NCBI GenBank assembly: GCA_900754965.1
Contig: CAAEEO010000012.1
Span: forward strand, 1-29,072
DNA from: an uncultured Oscillospiraceae bacterium
GTDB lineage: Bacteria; Bacillota; Clostridia; Oscillospirales; Oscillospiraceae
Direction of reading: 5' to 3'
DNA: 29,072 bases
Shown here: positions 22,227-29,072 of the stretch, one piece after another
How positions within the stretch are numbered: the stretch's first letter is position 1
How the letters are laid out: each line of letters begins with the position of its first letter
The notes under the pieces: generated by a model
Database searches by the model: none
What the model saw: the letters and a program-made list of their open reading frames with translations, nothing else
What the model was told of the DNA's origin: nothing
Position numbers and translations under genes: made by a program

Positions 22227-22909
22227 CTATGGCATTTGAATCCAGCGCAAAAGCCGCCAGTGTCGCTCTGTGCGACGGAGACCGGCTTATCGCCCAGTCC
22301 TTTCAGAACTGCGGCCAGACCCACAGTGTCACGCTGCTGCCCATGGCCCAGGATCTGCTGAAAAACAGCGGCTACACCATCGGAGATGTGGAACTGTTTG
22401 CCGTGGCCCACGGTCCCGGCAGTTTCACCGGCATCCGCATCGGTGTATCCACCATCAAAGGCCTGGCATGGGCCGGGGAAAAACCTGCCGTAGGCGTTTC
22501 TACCCTAGAGGCCATGGCCTGGAACGGCGTTGCGTTCGGGGAGGGCGCACTGCTGTGCTGCGTGATGGACGCCCGGCGGGCGCAGGTCTATCAGGCCCTG
22601 TTCCGGGTGGAAAATGGCATTCCCGTCCGGCTGTGTCCGGATCGGGCCATCGGCCTGAAAGAACTGGCTGAAGACCTTCCTGCAGACGGACAGCCGATTT
22701 TCCTGATTGGCGACGGCGCGCAGGTAACAGCAGACTTTTTGTCCGCCGCAGGCATCCCCGTACAGATTGCCCCGGAGCCTCTCCGCTGGCAAACAGCTTA
22801 CGGCGTGGCCATGGCTGCCCGGACTGCCGAACCCGGCACGGCCGATGATGTGCTGCCGGTCTATTTGCGCCTGTCCCAGGCCGAGCGGGAACGCCAGGCC
22901 AGACTTTGA
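22220..22909 (+). CDS. tsaB: TsaB, t6A synthesis scaffold protein
   Basis: This 229-residue protein of the ASKHA (sugar kinase/Hsp70) fold dimerises with TsaD and is needed for t6A37 formation. It has the standard pattern: a first strand pair LTMAFESSAKAASVAL, the long helix QTHSVTLLPMAQDLL, and VAHGPGSFTGIRIGVSTIKGLAW (63-85), the strongest family signature. A shorter CCVMDARRAQVYQALF segment follows. The start is GTG at 22220, inside the end of tsaE, with GAGGAGGG just upstream, so the two are coupled. The rimI acetyltransferase gene that often follows tsaB is absent here; upp follows instead. Confidence 0.93.
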   Translation: MLTMAFESSAKAASVALCDGDRLIAQSFQNCGQTHSVTLLPMAQDLLKNSGYTIGDVELFAVAHGPGSFTGIRIGVSTIKGLAWAGEKPAVGVSTLEAMAWNGVAFGEGALLCCVMDARRAQVYQALFRVENGIPVRLCPDRAIGLKELAEDLPADGQPIFLIGDGAQVTADFLSAAGIPVQIAPEPLRWQTAYGVAMAARTAEPGTADDVLPVYLRLSQAERERQARL

Positions 22910-22963
22910 ACTATGCAACCCCAATGACATCACCATAACAACAGAAAAAGGAGACCGTTTGAT

Positions 22964-23593
22964 ATGAGTACCGTACATGTTTTTGAGCACCCCCTGATTC
23001 AGCACAAGCTGTCCATTCTCCGGGATAAAAACACCGGCGTCAAGGAATTCCGGGAACTGATCGGCGAAATTGCCATGCTGATGTGCTTTGAGGCCACCCG
23101 GGACCTGCCCGTGGAAGATGTGGAAGTGGAAACCCCTGTTGCCACGGCACATTGCAAGCGCCTGGCTGGCAAAAAACTGGCCATCGCTCCCATCATCCGT
23201 GCCGGTCTGGGCATGGTAGACGCTATGGTGGCCATGATCCCCAGTGCCAAAGTGGGACACATTGGCCTGTATCGCGACCCCGAGACCCTGGAGCCGGTGA
23301 AATATTACTTCAAAATGCCCTCTGATGTGCAGGAGCGGGAGGTCATCGTGGTTGACCCCATGCTGGCTACCGGCGGCAGTGCCATTGCGGCAGTGAACTT
23401 CCTGAAAGAGTCCGGCGTGAAAAATATTCGTCTGATGAATATTATCGCCGCACCGGAAGGTGTGGCCGCCATGCAGAAGGCTCACCCGGATGTGGACATC
23501 TATGTGGCCGCTCTGGATGAAAAGCTGAACGAGCACGGCTATATCGTCCCCGGTCTGGGCGATGCCGGCGACCGGATCTTCGGCACCAAGTAA
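22964..23593 (+). CDS. upp: Uracil phosphoribosyltransferase
   Basis: This 209-residue cytoplasmic enzyme converts uracil and PRPP to UMP and pyrophosphate in pyrimidine salvage. It has the PRPP-binding signature VIVVDPMLATGGSA (127-140), the flexible loop around PIIRAGLGMVDAM (76-88), and the uracil-contacting C-terminal GYIVPGLGDAGDRIFGTK. Length is typical. AAAGGAG lies before the ATG. It follows tsaB by 54 bases and ends at a strong terminator, so it probably belongs to the tsaE-tsaB transcript. No PyrR-type attenuator is visible ahead of it. Confidence 0.96.
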   Translation: MSTVHVFEHPLIQHKLSILRDKNTGVKEFRELIGEIAMLMCFEATRDLPVEDVEVETPVATAHCKRLAGKKLAIAPIIRAGLGMVDAMVAMIPSAKVGHIGLYRDPETLEPVKYYFKMPSDVQEREVIVVDPMLATGGSAIAAVNFLKESGVKNIRLMNIIAAPEGVAAMQKAHPDVDIYVAALDEKLNEHGYIVPGLGDAGDRIFGTK

Positions 23594-23606
23594 CGATCAA
23601 AGGTAT

Positions 23607-23640
23607 AAACGCCCCGGAGCAAAATGCTCCGGGGCGTTTT
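23607..23640 (+). terminator. Terminator of the tsaE-tsaB-upp operon
   Basis: A perfect 15-bp stem (AAACGCCCCGGAGCA / TGCTCCGGGGCGTTT) has an AAA loop and is followed by T. No gene lies between it and 23737. Confidence 0.9.
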
Positions 23641-23737
23641 GATTGTTCTGTTTTCCAAATGGAGAATATCCCGCTCTTTGCGGAACCCAAGGGATACCCT
23701 TCCCGTTTCAAAGCCTCATCCTGCCCGATTTCTCTGC

Positions 23738-24691
23738 TTATCGCGCGCCGTAGCTAGCCTGTTCCAGCAGGAACCGGGGAATACTCTGCATGGCGGCGGC
23801 AGCTTTGCGGGTGGGGAACATCTGGAACACATGCCACATTCCCTCGCTGACTTCCAACCGGCACCGCACGCCCTGTTTTTCCATCGTTTCCGCCAGAGAG
23901 GCAGAGTCGGAATAGAGGATTTCATGATCCCCCACCTGGATCAAGGTGGGCGGGAATCCATGAAACTCCCCAAACAGCGGGGACAGGAACGGATCAGAAA
24001 AATCCCGCTGTCCGGCGTAGGCTACCCGAACCGTTCGAATATACTCCGGCGTGAGCATGGGGTCTATTTCCGCCCTTTGGCTGTAGGATTCCCCGGACAT
24101 GGTCATATCCGTCCAGGGGGACATGAGCACCAGTGCCCCCGGCAGGGCCTGTCCCTCCGCTTTCAGCCACTGGCACAAACACAGGGCCAGATTCCCCCCT
24201 GCGGAATCCCCGGCAAGGATGATCCGATCCGGGGCATATCCCGCCTGCAGCAGGTAATCCCATGCCCGCTTGGCATCTTCCAATGCGGCAGGATAGGGAA
24301 ATTCCGGTGCCAGACGGTATTCAAAACTGAGCACATCGTATCCCGTCACCGAGGCAATTTTCGAGGACAGCACCCGGGAATACCCAAGATTTCCACTGGT
24401 ATACCCGCCGCCATGGCAATACAGCACGGCATGCTGCCCGCCGTGGGGCGCCTGTAGCCGGGTCCATGCTGCCTCCATGCCGCAAAGGTCAAATTCTTCC
24501 CAGTCCATGCCGGCCATAGGCGCCGTGAGCCGGCCCAGAATTTCCTGGTTCCGCCGCTGTTTTTCCAATTCTTCCGGGTCCATGGTCTCCGGTGTACCGG
24601 CGCTGTGCAGCGCTTTCAGCGCCAGCATCAGCGGGCTGAGACGGGGTGTCTCTTCCTTCTTTCTCAATCGTTTCTTTCTCTGTGTTTCCAT
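23738..24691 (-). CDS. Alpha/beta hydrolase, hormone-sensitive lipase family
   Basis: This 317-residue serine hydrolase probably cleaves short-chain or lipid esters. HGGG (93-96) forms the oxyanion hole, GDSAGG (161-166) contains the nucleophile S163, D255 lies in VGDHEIL, and H287 in EGMWHVF, completing the triad in HSL order. EYRLAPEFPYPAALED (124-139) is a family hallmark. No signal peptide is present; the N-terminus is strongly basic (KKRLRKK), which might hold it at the membrane surface. GGAGG precedes the ATG at 24691. It diverges from the acyltransferase gene across a 137-base promoter region, suggesting opposing or coupled roles in ester metabolism. Confidence 0.9.
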   Translation of the reverse strand: METQRKKRLRKKEETPRLSPLMLALKALHSAGTPETMDPEELEKQRRNQEILGRLTAPMAGMDWEEFDLCGMEAAWTRLQAPHGGQHAVLYCHGGGYTSGNLGYSRVLSSKIASVTGYDVLSFEYRLAPEFPYPAALEDAKRAWDYLLQAGYAPDRIILAGDSAGGNLALCLCQWLKAEGQALPGALVLMSPWTDMTMSGESYSQRAEIDPMLTPEYIRTVRVAYAGQRDFSDPFLSPLFGEFHGFPPTLIQVGDHEILYSDSASLAETMEKQGVRCRLEVSEGMWHVFQMFPTRKAAAAMQSIPRFLLEQASYGAR

Positions 24692-24761
24692 ATAAGGGAC
24701 CTCCGTCGATGGATCTGCAAAAATCATACCATATCGACGAGAAAAAGGAAAGAGCCCCGTC

Positions 24762-24790
24762 TTGTAAAAATGGTGGCACTGTGATAGGAT
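24762..24790 (+). promoter_or_regulatory. Promoter of the acyltransferase and zinc-ribbon genes
   Basis: TTGTAA (24762-24767) and TAGGAT (24785-24790) are 17 bases apart, 39 bases before the ATG. A possible opposing -10 box for the esterase (TATGAT, minus strand 24723-24728) lacks a good -35. Confidence 0.4.
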
Positions 24791-24828
24791 ATGGGCAGAA
24801 AAACTGTCCATGGAAAGGGGGAGGCCCA

Positions 24829-26103
24829 ATGGCAAAACCGGGCGAGCGCTGGTACAAACTGGACAGCGCAGGCATCCTGTATTCCGCGCTGCAAAGCGAG
24901 GAATATTCCTCCATTTATCGCTTTTCCGCCATTATGACGGAACCGGTGGACCCCCAGGCCCTGCAGCGGGCCATTGACCGGGTCATGCCCCGGTTTCCCA
25001 GTTTTGCGGTGCGTATCCGCAAGGGACTGTTCTGGTACTATCTGGAACCCAATCCCAATCCCGGCCCCTTTTTGAAAGAAGATGTGTCCGACCCCTGTCA
25101 GCCGGTCCGCTTTCAGGAGGACAACGGTTGGCTGATCCGGTTTTACTATTATCGCAATCGGATCTCTATCGAAGTGTTCCACGCCCTGTCCGACGGGGCC
25201 GGCAGTCTGGTATTCTTCCGGACGCTGCTGGCAGAATACCTGCGTCAGTGCGGGATCGACGTCCCGCCGGGGGGCGGTGTTCTGGATGTGGATGAGGCGC
25301 CCCGGGCAGAAGAACTGGAAAACGCCTATGTCCGCTATGCCGGTCCGCACGCCGGACGGCTGCGCCGTCTGCCCAAGGCATTTCCCAACACCGGCACACC
25401 GGAACCGTTTTACACATTCCATGTGACCATGGGATTCATGCCCCTGGATATTCTGAAGGCCAAAGCCAAATCCTATGGTGCCTCCATCACGGAATATCTC
25501 TCAGCGGTACTGCTCCATGTGCTGCTGGAACAGCAAAAACTGCAAACACCCTACCGTCAGCGGCCTGCCGCCCTGGCCATTCCCATCAATCTCCGGAGCT
25601 TTTTCCCCTCCCAGACGCTGCGGAATTTCATCACCACCGTCCGCCCCTACATTGACCCCGCTCTGGGGGAATACACTTTCCCGGAGATCGTGGATCAGGT
25701 TCGCCATTTTATGAAACTCCATGTCACCCGCCAGGAATTGCAGTCGGCTTTCACCGGAACCGTCCGGTTTACCCAAAACCCCGTTTTGCAGCTGGTACCG
25801 GTTTTCCTGAAAAACCCCGTGATGGCGATCAACTACCGAATGCACGGCGTTCGCCCCTATTCCTGCACCTATACCAATCCCGGTGCATTTCCTGTGCCGG
25901 AAACCATGGCGCCTCACATCGCCGCAATGGAAGTGATTCTGGGCCAGGCCACCGTTCCCCGGTGCCACTGCGCCTCTATCAGCTACGGCAACACCATGGA
26001 AGTTACCTTTGCAGGTACCCAGGTGGAAACGGACACCGAACGGGAATTTTTCCGATTCCTCATCCGGGAAGGTATCCCCGTCCGGGTGGAAAGCAATCGT
26101 TGA
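24829..26103 (+). CDS. Condensation-fold acyltransferase (alcohol acetyltransferase-like)
   Basis: This 424-residue protein belongs to the CoA-dependent acyltransferase/condensation superfamily. The catalytic HxxxDG motif is present as H118-A-L-S-D122-G123, preceded by strands RISIEVF. The order of features fits the family: an N-terminal SALQSEEYSSIYRFSAIM region (19-36), a PINLRSFFPSQTLRNF stretch and a GTQVETD C-terminal strand. Enzymes of this type transfer acyl groups to alcohols or amines, or build ester lipids; which acceptor is used here is unknown. No signal or membrane segment is seen. GGGGAGG lies before the ATG at 24829. It is followed 22 bases later by a zinc-ribbon membrane protein and faces an HSL esterase, a set I recall seeing in other Clostridia but cannot verify. 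Confidence 0.75.
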   Translation: MAKPGERWYKLDSAGILYSALQSEEYSSIYRFSAIMTEPVDPQALQRAIDRVMPRFPSFAVRIRKGLFWYYLEPNPNPGPFLKEDVSDPCQPVRFQEDNGWLIRFYYYRNRISIEVFHALSDGAGSLVFFRTLLAEYLRQCGIDVPPGGGVLDVDEAPRAEELENAYVRYAGPHAGRLRRLPKAFPNTGTPEPFYTFHVTMGFMPLDILKAKAKSYGASITEYLSAVLLHVLLEQQKLQTPYRQRPAALAIPINLRSFFPSQTLRNFITTVRPYIDPALGEYTFPEIVDQVRHFMKLHVTRQELQSAFTGTVRFTQNPVLQLVPVFLKNPVMAINYRMHGVRPYSCTYTNPGAFPVPETMAPHIAAMEVILGQATVPRCHCASISYGNTMEVTFAGTQVETDTEREFFRFLIREGIPVRVESNR

Positions 26104-26125
26104 TTCCGGAAAGGAAGGAATTGTT

Positions 26126-26812
26126 ATGTCTTATTGCGTCAACTGCGGGGTAGAACTGAACCCCGGTGCGGAGGAATGTCCTCTGTGCGGCACGCCTGCA
26201 TGGAACCCGGACCCGGAAACGCCCCGCTATTTCCCCACCAAACCGCCGGAAATCCTCCCGGTGCAAAAACAGGGCGTGGCCATTCTGCTGACGGCCATGC
26301 TGGTGTCCGTAGCAGTGTGCTGCGGCCTGCTGAATTTAATTTTACTGCCCTCCCGGCTTTGGTGCTTTTATGTGATTGGTGCAGCGGCCATGCTCTGGGT
26401 GTGGTTCGTGCTGCCCATGGTTTTTCCCCGCCTGCCTTTGTTTTTCCGACTCGCTCTGGATGTGGCTGCGATTGGGATCTATGTTTGGCTGATCTCCATC
26501 GACCTGAACGGCAGTGCCTGGTTCCAAGGTCTTGCCCTGCCCATTCTGGGATGGGCCTGCGTATTGGTGTGCCTGCTGAGTCTGGCGCTCCGGGGGCGCT
26601 CCATTCTGACCCGCATCACGCTGTGCATCGGCTCGGTAGGACTGCTGGTTTTGGGCATCGAGTTCTCTATCGACCGCTTTCTCCACAGTCATTGGGACCC
26701 CGGTTGGTCTTTGGTAGTTCTGGCCGTCTGTGTGGCTCTGATCATCCCCTTACGAGTGGTTCGGCGTGTACCTTCCCTGCGGGAAGAGGTGCGCCGGCGG
26801 TTCGATCTGTAA
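26126..26812 (+). CDS. Zinc-ribbon membrane protein (DUF6320-like)
   Basis: This 228-residue protein begins with a zinc ribbon, C4-x2-C7 and C18-x2-C21 (YCVNCG and CPLCGTP). A proline-rich linker runs to about 45, and about six hydrophobic helices fill the rest (for example GVAILLTAMLVSVAVCCGL). The C-terminus is basic. From memory this is the architecture of the uncharacterised DUF6320 family. AAGGAAGGA precedes the ATG at 26126. It shares a transcript with the acyltransferase, so it may anchor or present that enzyme at the membrane. This partnership is inferred from order only. Confidence 0.75.
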   Translation: MSYCVNCGVELNPGAEECPLCGTPAWNPDPETPRYFPTKPPEILPVQKQGVAILLTAMLVSVAVCCGLLNLILLPSRLWCFYVIGAAAMLWVWFVLPMVFPRLPLFFRLALDVAAIGIYVWLISIDLNGSAWFQGLALPILGWACVLVCLLSLALRGRSILTRITLCIGSVGLLVLGIEFSIDRFLHSHWDPGWSLVVLAVCVALIIPLRVVRRVPSLREEVRRRFDL

Positions 26813-26832
26813 TCCTTTTTCCGTTTTCTGGC

Positions 26833-26864
26833 AATCCCCCGGTCGGCACCGACCGGGGGATTTT
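26833..26864 (+). terminator. Terminator of the acyltransferase operon
   Basis: A 13- to 14-bp perfect stem (AATCCCCCGGTCGG / CCGACCGGGGGATT) closes with a short loop and is followed by TTTT. Confidence 0.88.
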
Positions 26865-26977
26865 CTCTCTGTCTTTCCTTAAAATTCACTTTTTTCGCAC
26901 TGTAATTCCCAGTTTTTTCGTCATTTAATCGAAAAAAGGCAGAAAAACCGAAGTTTTTCACTTTTCTCGAATTTCTC

Positions 26978-27006
26978 TTGCATTTGTAAAAAACGGGTGC
27001 TATAAT
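26978..27006 (+). promoter_or_regulatory. Promoter of the T-box leader and brnQ
   Basis: TTGCAT (26978-26983) and a consensus TATAAT (27001-27006) are 17 bases apart. The transcript starts near 27013, giving a leader of about 375 bases. Between 26865 and 26977 there is only A+T-rich sequence with a TTTTTTCG/CGAAAAAA palindrome. Confidence 0.75.
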
Positions 27007-27035
27007 GCAGAGCAATTGCATAACACATGAAATTC

Positions 27036-27286
27036 GTTGAATGGGAACAAGTAGCTCCCGGCAAGTTCTTTCAGAGAGACCGTGGTTGGTGTGAACGGTC
27101 AGACGCGTCGGCTTTGCGAAATCATCCCTGAGAAGCAAGCTGAACATTCAGTAGGTGCGCCGGAGTCAAGCCCCGTTATCGGTGAGTTGCATTGTTGGAT
27201 GCAAATAAGTGCCGGATTTTTCTATCCGGAATTAAGGTGGTACCGCGGTTTATAATCGTCCTTTCGTTTGAAAGGGCGGTTTTTTG
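27036..27286 (+). ncRNA. T-box riboswitch, specifier ATC (isoleucine)
   Basis: The leader has the parts of a T-box in order: a stem I base (GGGA at 27043 with TCCC at 27125), AGTAG, the AGAGAG bulge, and the distal arm GACCGT/ACGGTC with GGTTGGTG. The 3' side of the specifier loop reads GAAATCA, which gives ATC (27121-27123) followed by the usual purine. The canonical T-box AAGGTGGTACCGCGG is at 27234-27248, after a GCCGGA/TCCGGA stem. Uncharged tRNA-Ile binding would stabilise the antiterminator and allow brnQ transcription, so uptake rises when isoleucine is scarce. The reading frame of the specifier is supported by the branched-chain transporter downstream. Confidence 0.9.
27257..27285 (+). 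terminator. Intrinsic terminator of the T-box
   Basis: CGTCCTTTC (27257-27265) and GAAAGGGCG (27270-27278) pair with one G-U and a GTTT loop, then GTTTTTT. The antiterminator formed by the T-box sequence competes with it. Confidence 0.85.
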
Positions 27287-27388
27287 TTGCCTATCCCCCC
27301 TTTTTCATCAAAAAATAATTCAAAACAAGCCGGAACATCCTGCGCCAACACACAGAATCATCCCCGGTCATTTAGGAGGAACTTCATC

Positions 27389-28723
27389 ATGAAACTCACA
27401 AAAAGCAAACAGTTGTTGGTCAGCTTTATGCTGTTCTCCCTGTTCTTCGGCGCCGGAAACCTGATTTTCCCGCCCTTTCTGGGTCAAAGCGCCGGAAATC
27501 AGACCCCTCTGGCGCTGTTGGGATTTCTGGTCACCGCCGTCGTCCTGCCGGTGATGGGCGTCGTCGTGGTCGCTGAATTCAACGGTCTGGACCGACTGGC
27601 CGGAAAAGTCAGTCCCAAATTTGCAATGGTCTTTACCGTGCTGATCTATCTGTCCATCGGCCCCGGCCTGGGCATCCCCCGCGCCGCCTCTGTCCCCTTT
27701 GAGATGGCCATTGCCCCCTACCTGCCGGAAGGCGCCTCTCTGGGCGTATTCATGCTTTTGTACTCTCTAGCCTTTTTCCTGCTGGCCGGATGGCTGGCGC
27801 TGACCCCCAACAAACTGGTGGACCGCATCGGCAAATTCCTGACCCCCAGTCTGCTGACGCTCCTGACCTTCCTGTTTTTCTCCTTCCTGTTCCGCGGAGA
27901 GACGCAGGTGGCCCCTCCCCAACCCGCTTACCAGAACAACGCTCTGGTCACCGGATTCCTGGAAGGCTATAACACCATGGATGCCATCGCCGCACTGAAT
28001 TTCGGTCTGGTCATCGCCACCACCCTGCGCTCCCTGCAGGTGCAGGAGAAAAAAGATGTCATGCGCTACACTGTGAAGGCCGGCGTTGCCGCCGGGGTGA
28101 TCCTGTCCCTGATCTACGCCATGCTCTCTTTCATGGGCATGAAAAGCTCGGCCGTCTACGCTCTGCAGGATAACGGTGCCTGGACACTCCGCTGCATCGT
28201 GCAGCAGCTGTTCGGAGAGACCGGCGCCCTGCTCCTGGCCGCCATCTTCACCCTTGCCTGCCTGACCACTTGTGTGGGTCTGATCACTTCCATCTCCCAG
28301 TATTTCTCCACGCTGCTCCCCAAAGTCAGCTATCGTCAGCTCGCCCTTGGCATCACGGCATTCTCCTTCCTGGTGTGCAACCAGGGTCTGAACACCATTC
28401 TCTCCATCTCTGTGCCGGTTCTGAACATGGTCTACCCTGTAGCCATCGTTCTGATCGTGATGGGACTGGCCCATAAGCATTTGGACCGCAACGCACTGGC
28501 GTTCCCCCTCACAGTCGGCGCTGTCAGCGTGGTGAGTGTGGTGTACGCATTGGATCAGCTGAAAGTCCCTCTGGGCGTGGTATCGGACCTGTTCCGGCTC
28601 CTGCCGTTCTATGATTACGGTATGGGTTGGGTCACCGTCGCAGTGGCTATGGTTCTGGTCAGCGTCGTGGTGCAAAAGGCTGTCCATCCCGCTCCCCAGC
28701 TCACCCAGGAACCCACGGTCTGA
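27389..28723 (+). CDS. brnQ: Branched-chain amino acid:cation symporter BrnQ
   Basis: This 444-residue inner-membrane protein of the LIVCS family imports isoleucine, leucine and valine with Na+ or H+. The N-terminal signature FFGAGNLIFPPFLGQSAGN (20-38) is diagnostic. GPGLGIPRAASVPFEMA in the third or fourth helix and NTMDAIAALNFGLVIA in the middle are also typical. About twelve hydrophobic helices are seen. AGGAGGA at 27374-27380 fixes the ATG at 27389. The gene is under the Ile T-box and ends at its own terminator. In-frame sequence upstream of 27389 lies within the T-box terminator region and is not coding. Confidence 0.95.
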   Translation: MKLTKSKQLLVSFMLFSLFFGAGNLIFPPFLGQSAGNQTPLALLGFLVTAVVLPVMGVVVVAEFNGLDRLAGKVSPKFAMVFTVLIYLSIGPGLGIPRAASVPFEMAIAPYLPEGASLGVFMLLYSLAFFLLAGWLALTPNKLVDRIGKFLTPSLLTLLTFLFFSFLFRGETQVAPPQPAYQNNALVTGFLEGYNTMDAIAALNFGLVIATTLRSLQVQEKKDVMRYTVKAGVAAGVILSLIYAMLSFMGMKSSAVYALQDNGAWTLRCIVQQLFGETGALLLAAIFTLACLTTCVGLITSISQYFSTLLPKVSYRQLALGITAFSFLVCNQGLNTILSISVPVLNMVYPVAIVLIVMGLAHKHLDRNALAFPLTVGAVSVVSVVYALDQLKVPLGVVSDLFRLLPFYDYGMGWVTVAVAMVLVSVVVQKAVHPAPQLTQEPTV

Positions 28724-28761
28724 CGCCGCGTATCCTGTCTTACGCTGAATAGTTCCACGTC

Positions 28762-28801
28762 ATGCAGTCCCCGATCGATACCGGTCGAGGACTGCATTTT
28801 G
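28762..28801 (+). terminator. Terminator of brnQ
   Basis: ATGCAGTCC (28762-28770) pairs with GGACTGCAT (28789-28797), with an inner CGA/TCG continuation, and is followed by TTT and GTTT. From 28802 to 28954 I see no gene. Confidence 0.75.
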
Positions 28802-28954
28802 TTTATTTCTTCAACCACAGCACAATATTCTCCCGCAGACCTCACAATCAACAGCATGACTTATCCAACAATGAGGCTTACCACTACCAACTTTTCTTTT
28901 GCTAACAGTTAAGTCTGAGAACAACGCAGCCCATTGAAAAAACGCGCAAATATG

Positions 28955-28990
28955 AAAAAAGCACCGAAACCATATGGTTTCGGTGCTTTT
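28955..28990. terminator. Terminator of the tRNA-Leu gene
   Basis: A perfect 15-bp stem (AAAAGCACCGAAACC / GGTTTCGGTGCTTTT) has an ATAT loop and is flanked by A-run and T-run. It lies directly past the 3' end of the minus-strand tRNA. Confidence 0.85.
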
Positions 28991-29072
28991 TGGTGCGCGA
29001 GGCGGGACTTGAACCCGCACGTCCGGAGTGGACACTAGAACCTGAATCTAGCGAGTCTGCCAATTCCACCAC
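28991..29072 (-). tRNA. tRNA-Leu (anticodon CAG), 5' end cut by the window
   Basis: On the minus strand the sequence reads GGTGGAATTGGCAGACTCG (D arm), a CTAGA/TCTAG anticodon stem with loop TTCAGGT, a long variable arm, and GCGGGTTCAAGTCCCGC (T arm), then an encoded CCA (28991-28993). The long variable arm and CAG anticodon identify a leucine tRNA for CUG. Several bases of the 5' acceptor strand lie beyond the right edge. Confidence 0.95.

Noticed and set aside
26913..26937. TTTTTTCG/CGAAAAAA palindrome as a terminator or operator
   Set aside because: The stem is A+T-rich and weak, there is no U-run beyond it, and it lies between a strong terminator and the T-box promoter with no evident role.

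Overview
The window looks like a chromosomal segment of a spore-forming, G+C-rich gut-type Clostridium relative (Oscillospiraceae-like, for example the Flavonifractor/Oscillibacter group). The reasons are a spoIVB sporulation protease, strong AGGAGG ribosome sites, a T-box riboswitch, a TAXI-type TRAP transporter, and the family mix of DUF5058-like, DUF6320-like and Lsa-like proteins. The placement is inferred from gene content only. I see no IS element, phage gene, CRISPR array or rRNA. One tRNA-Leu is cut by the right edge.

Layout. 1-480: two hairpins, then a promoter, a 7-codon leader peptide and a mutually exclusive set of hairpins ending in a terminator. 483-1964: an Lsa-family ABC-F ribosome protection protein controlled by that leader. 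1999-4685 (minus): an iron/siderophore/corrinoid-type ABC importer (binding protein, permease, ATPase). 4850-6400 (plus, divergent): a siroheme nitrite/sulfite reductase. 6501-10606 (minus): a four-gene operon of an amidohydrolase, an M20 peptidase and two small membrane proteins. 10946-13058 (minus): a U32-like Cys-rich protein and spoIVB. 13241-14533 (plus): an M14 gamma-D-glutamyl-diamino acid endopeptidase with cell-wall binding domains. 14598-17664 (minus): a TRAP-TAXI transporter. 18234-19034 (plus): an SDR oxidoreductase behind a structured 570-base intergenic region. 19093-19572 (minus): a small helical protein. 19662-20402 (plus): rsmE. 20518-21657 (minus): rodA. 21804-23593 (plus): tsaE-tsaB-upp. 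23738-24691 (minus): an HSL-type esterase, divergent from 24829-26812 (plus), a condensation-fold acyltransferase and a zinc-ribbon membrane protein. 26978-28723: a T-box (Ile) leader and brnQ. 28955-29072: a terminator and partial tRNA-Leu.

Functional themes are antibiotic-inducible ribosome protection, metal or cofactor uptake beside a siroheme enzyme, uptake and hydrolysis of an unidentified amide or dipeptide, spore or cell-wall remodelling, tRNA t6A synthesis and pyrimidine salvage, and isoleucine-responsive amino-acid uptake. The best candidates for something little described are the leader of the ABC-F gene, the amidohydrolase/M20/two-membrane-protein operon, and the acyltransferase/esterase/zinc-ribbon locus.

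The calls rest on reading translated sequence and motifs by eye. No database search or folding program was run, and family names are from memory.
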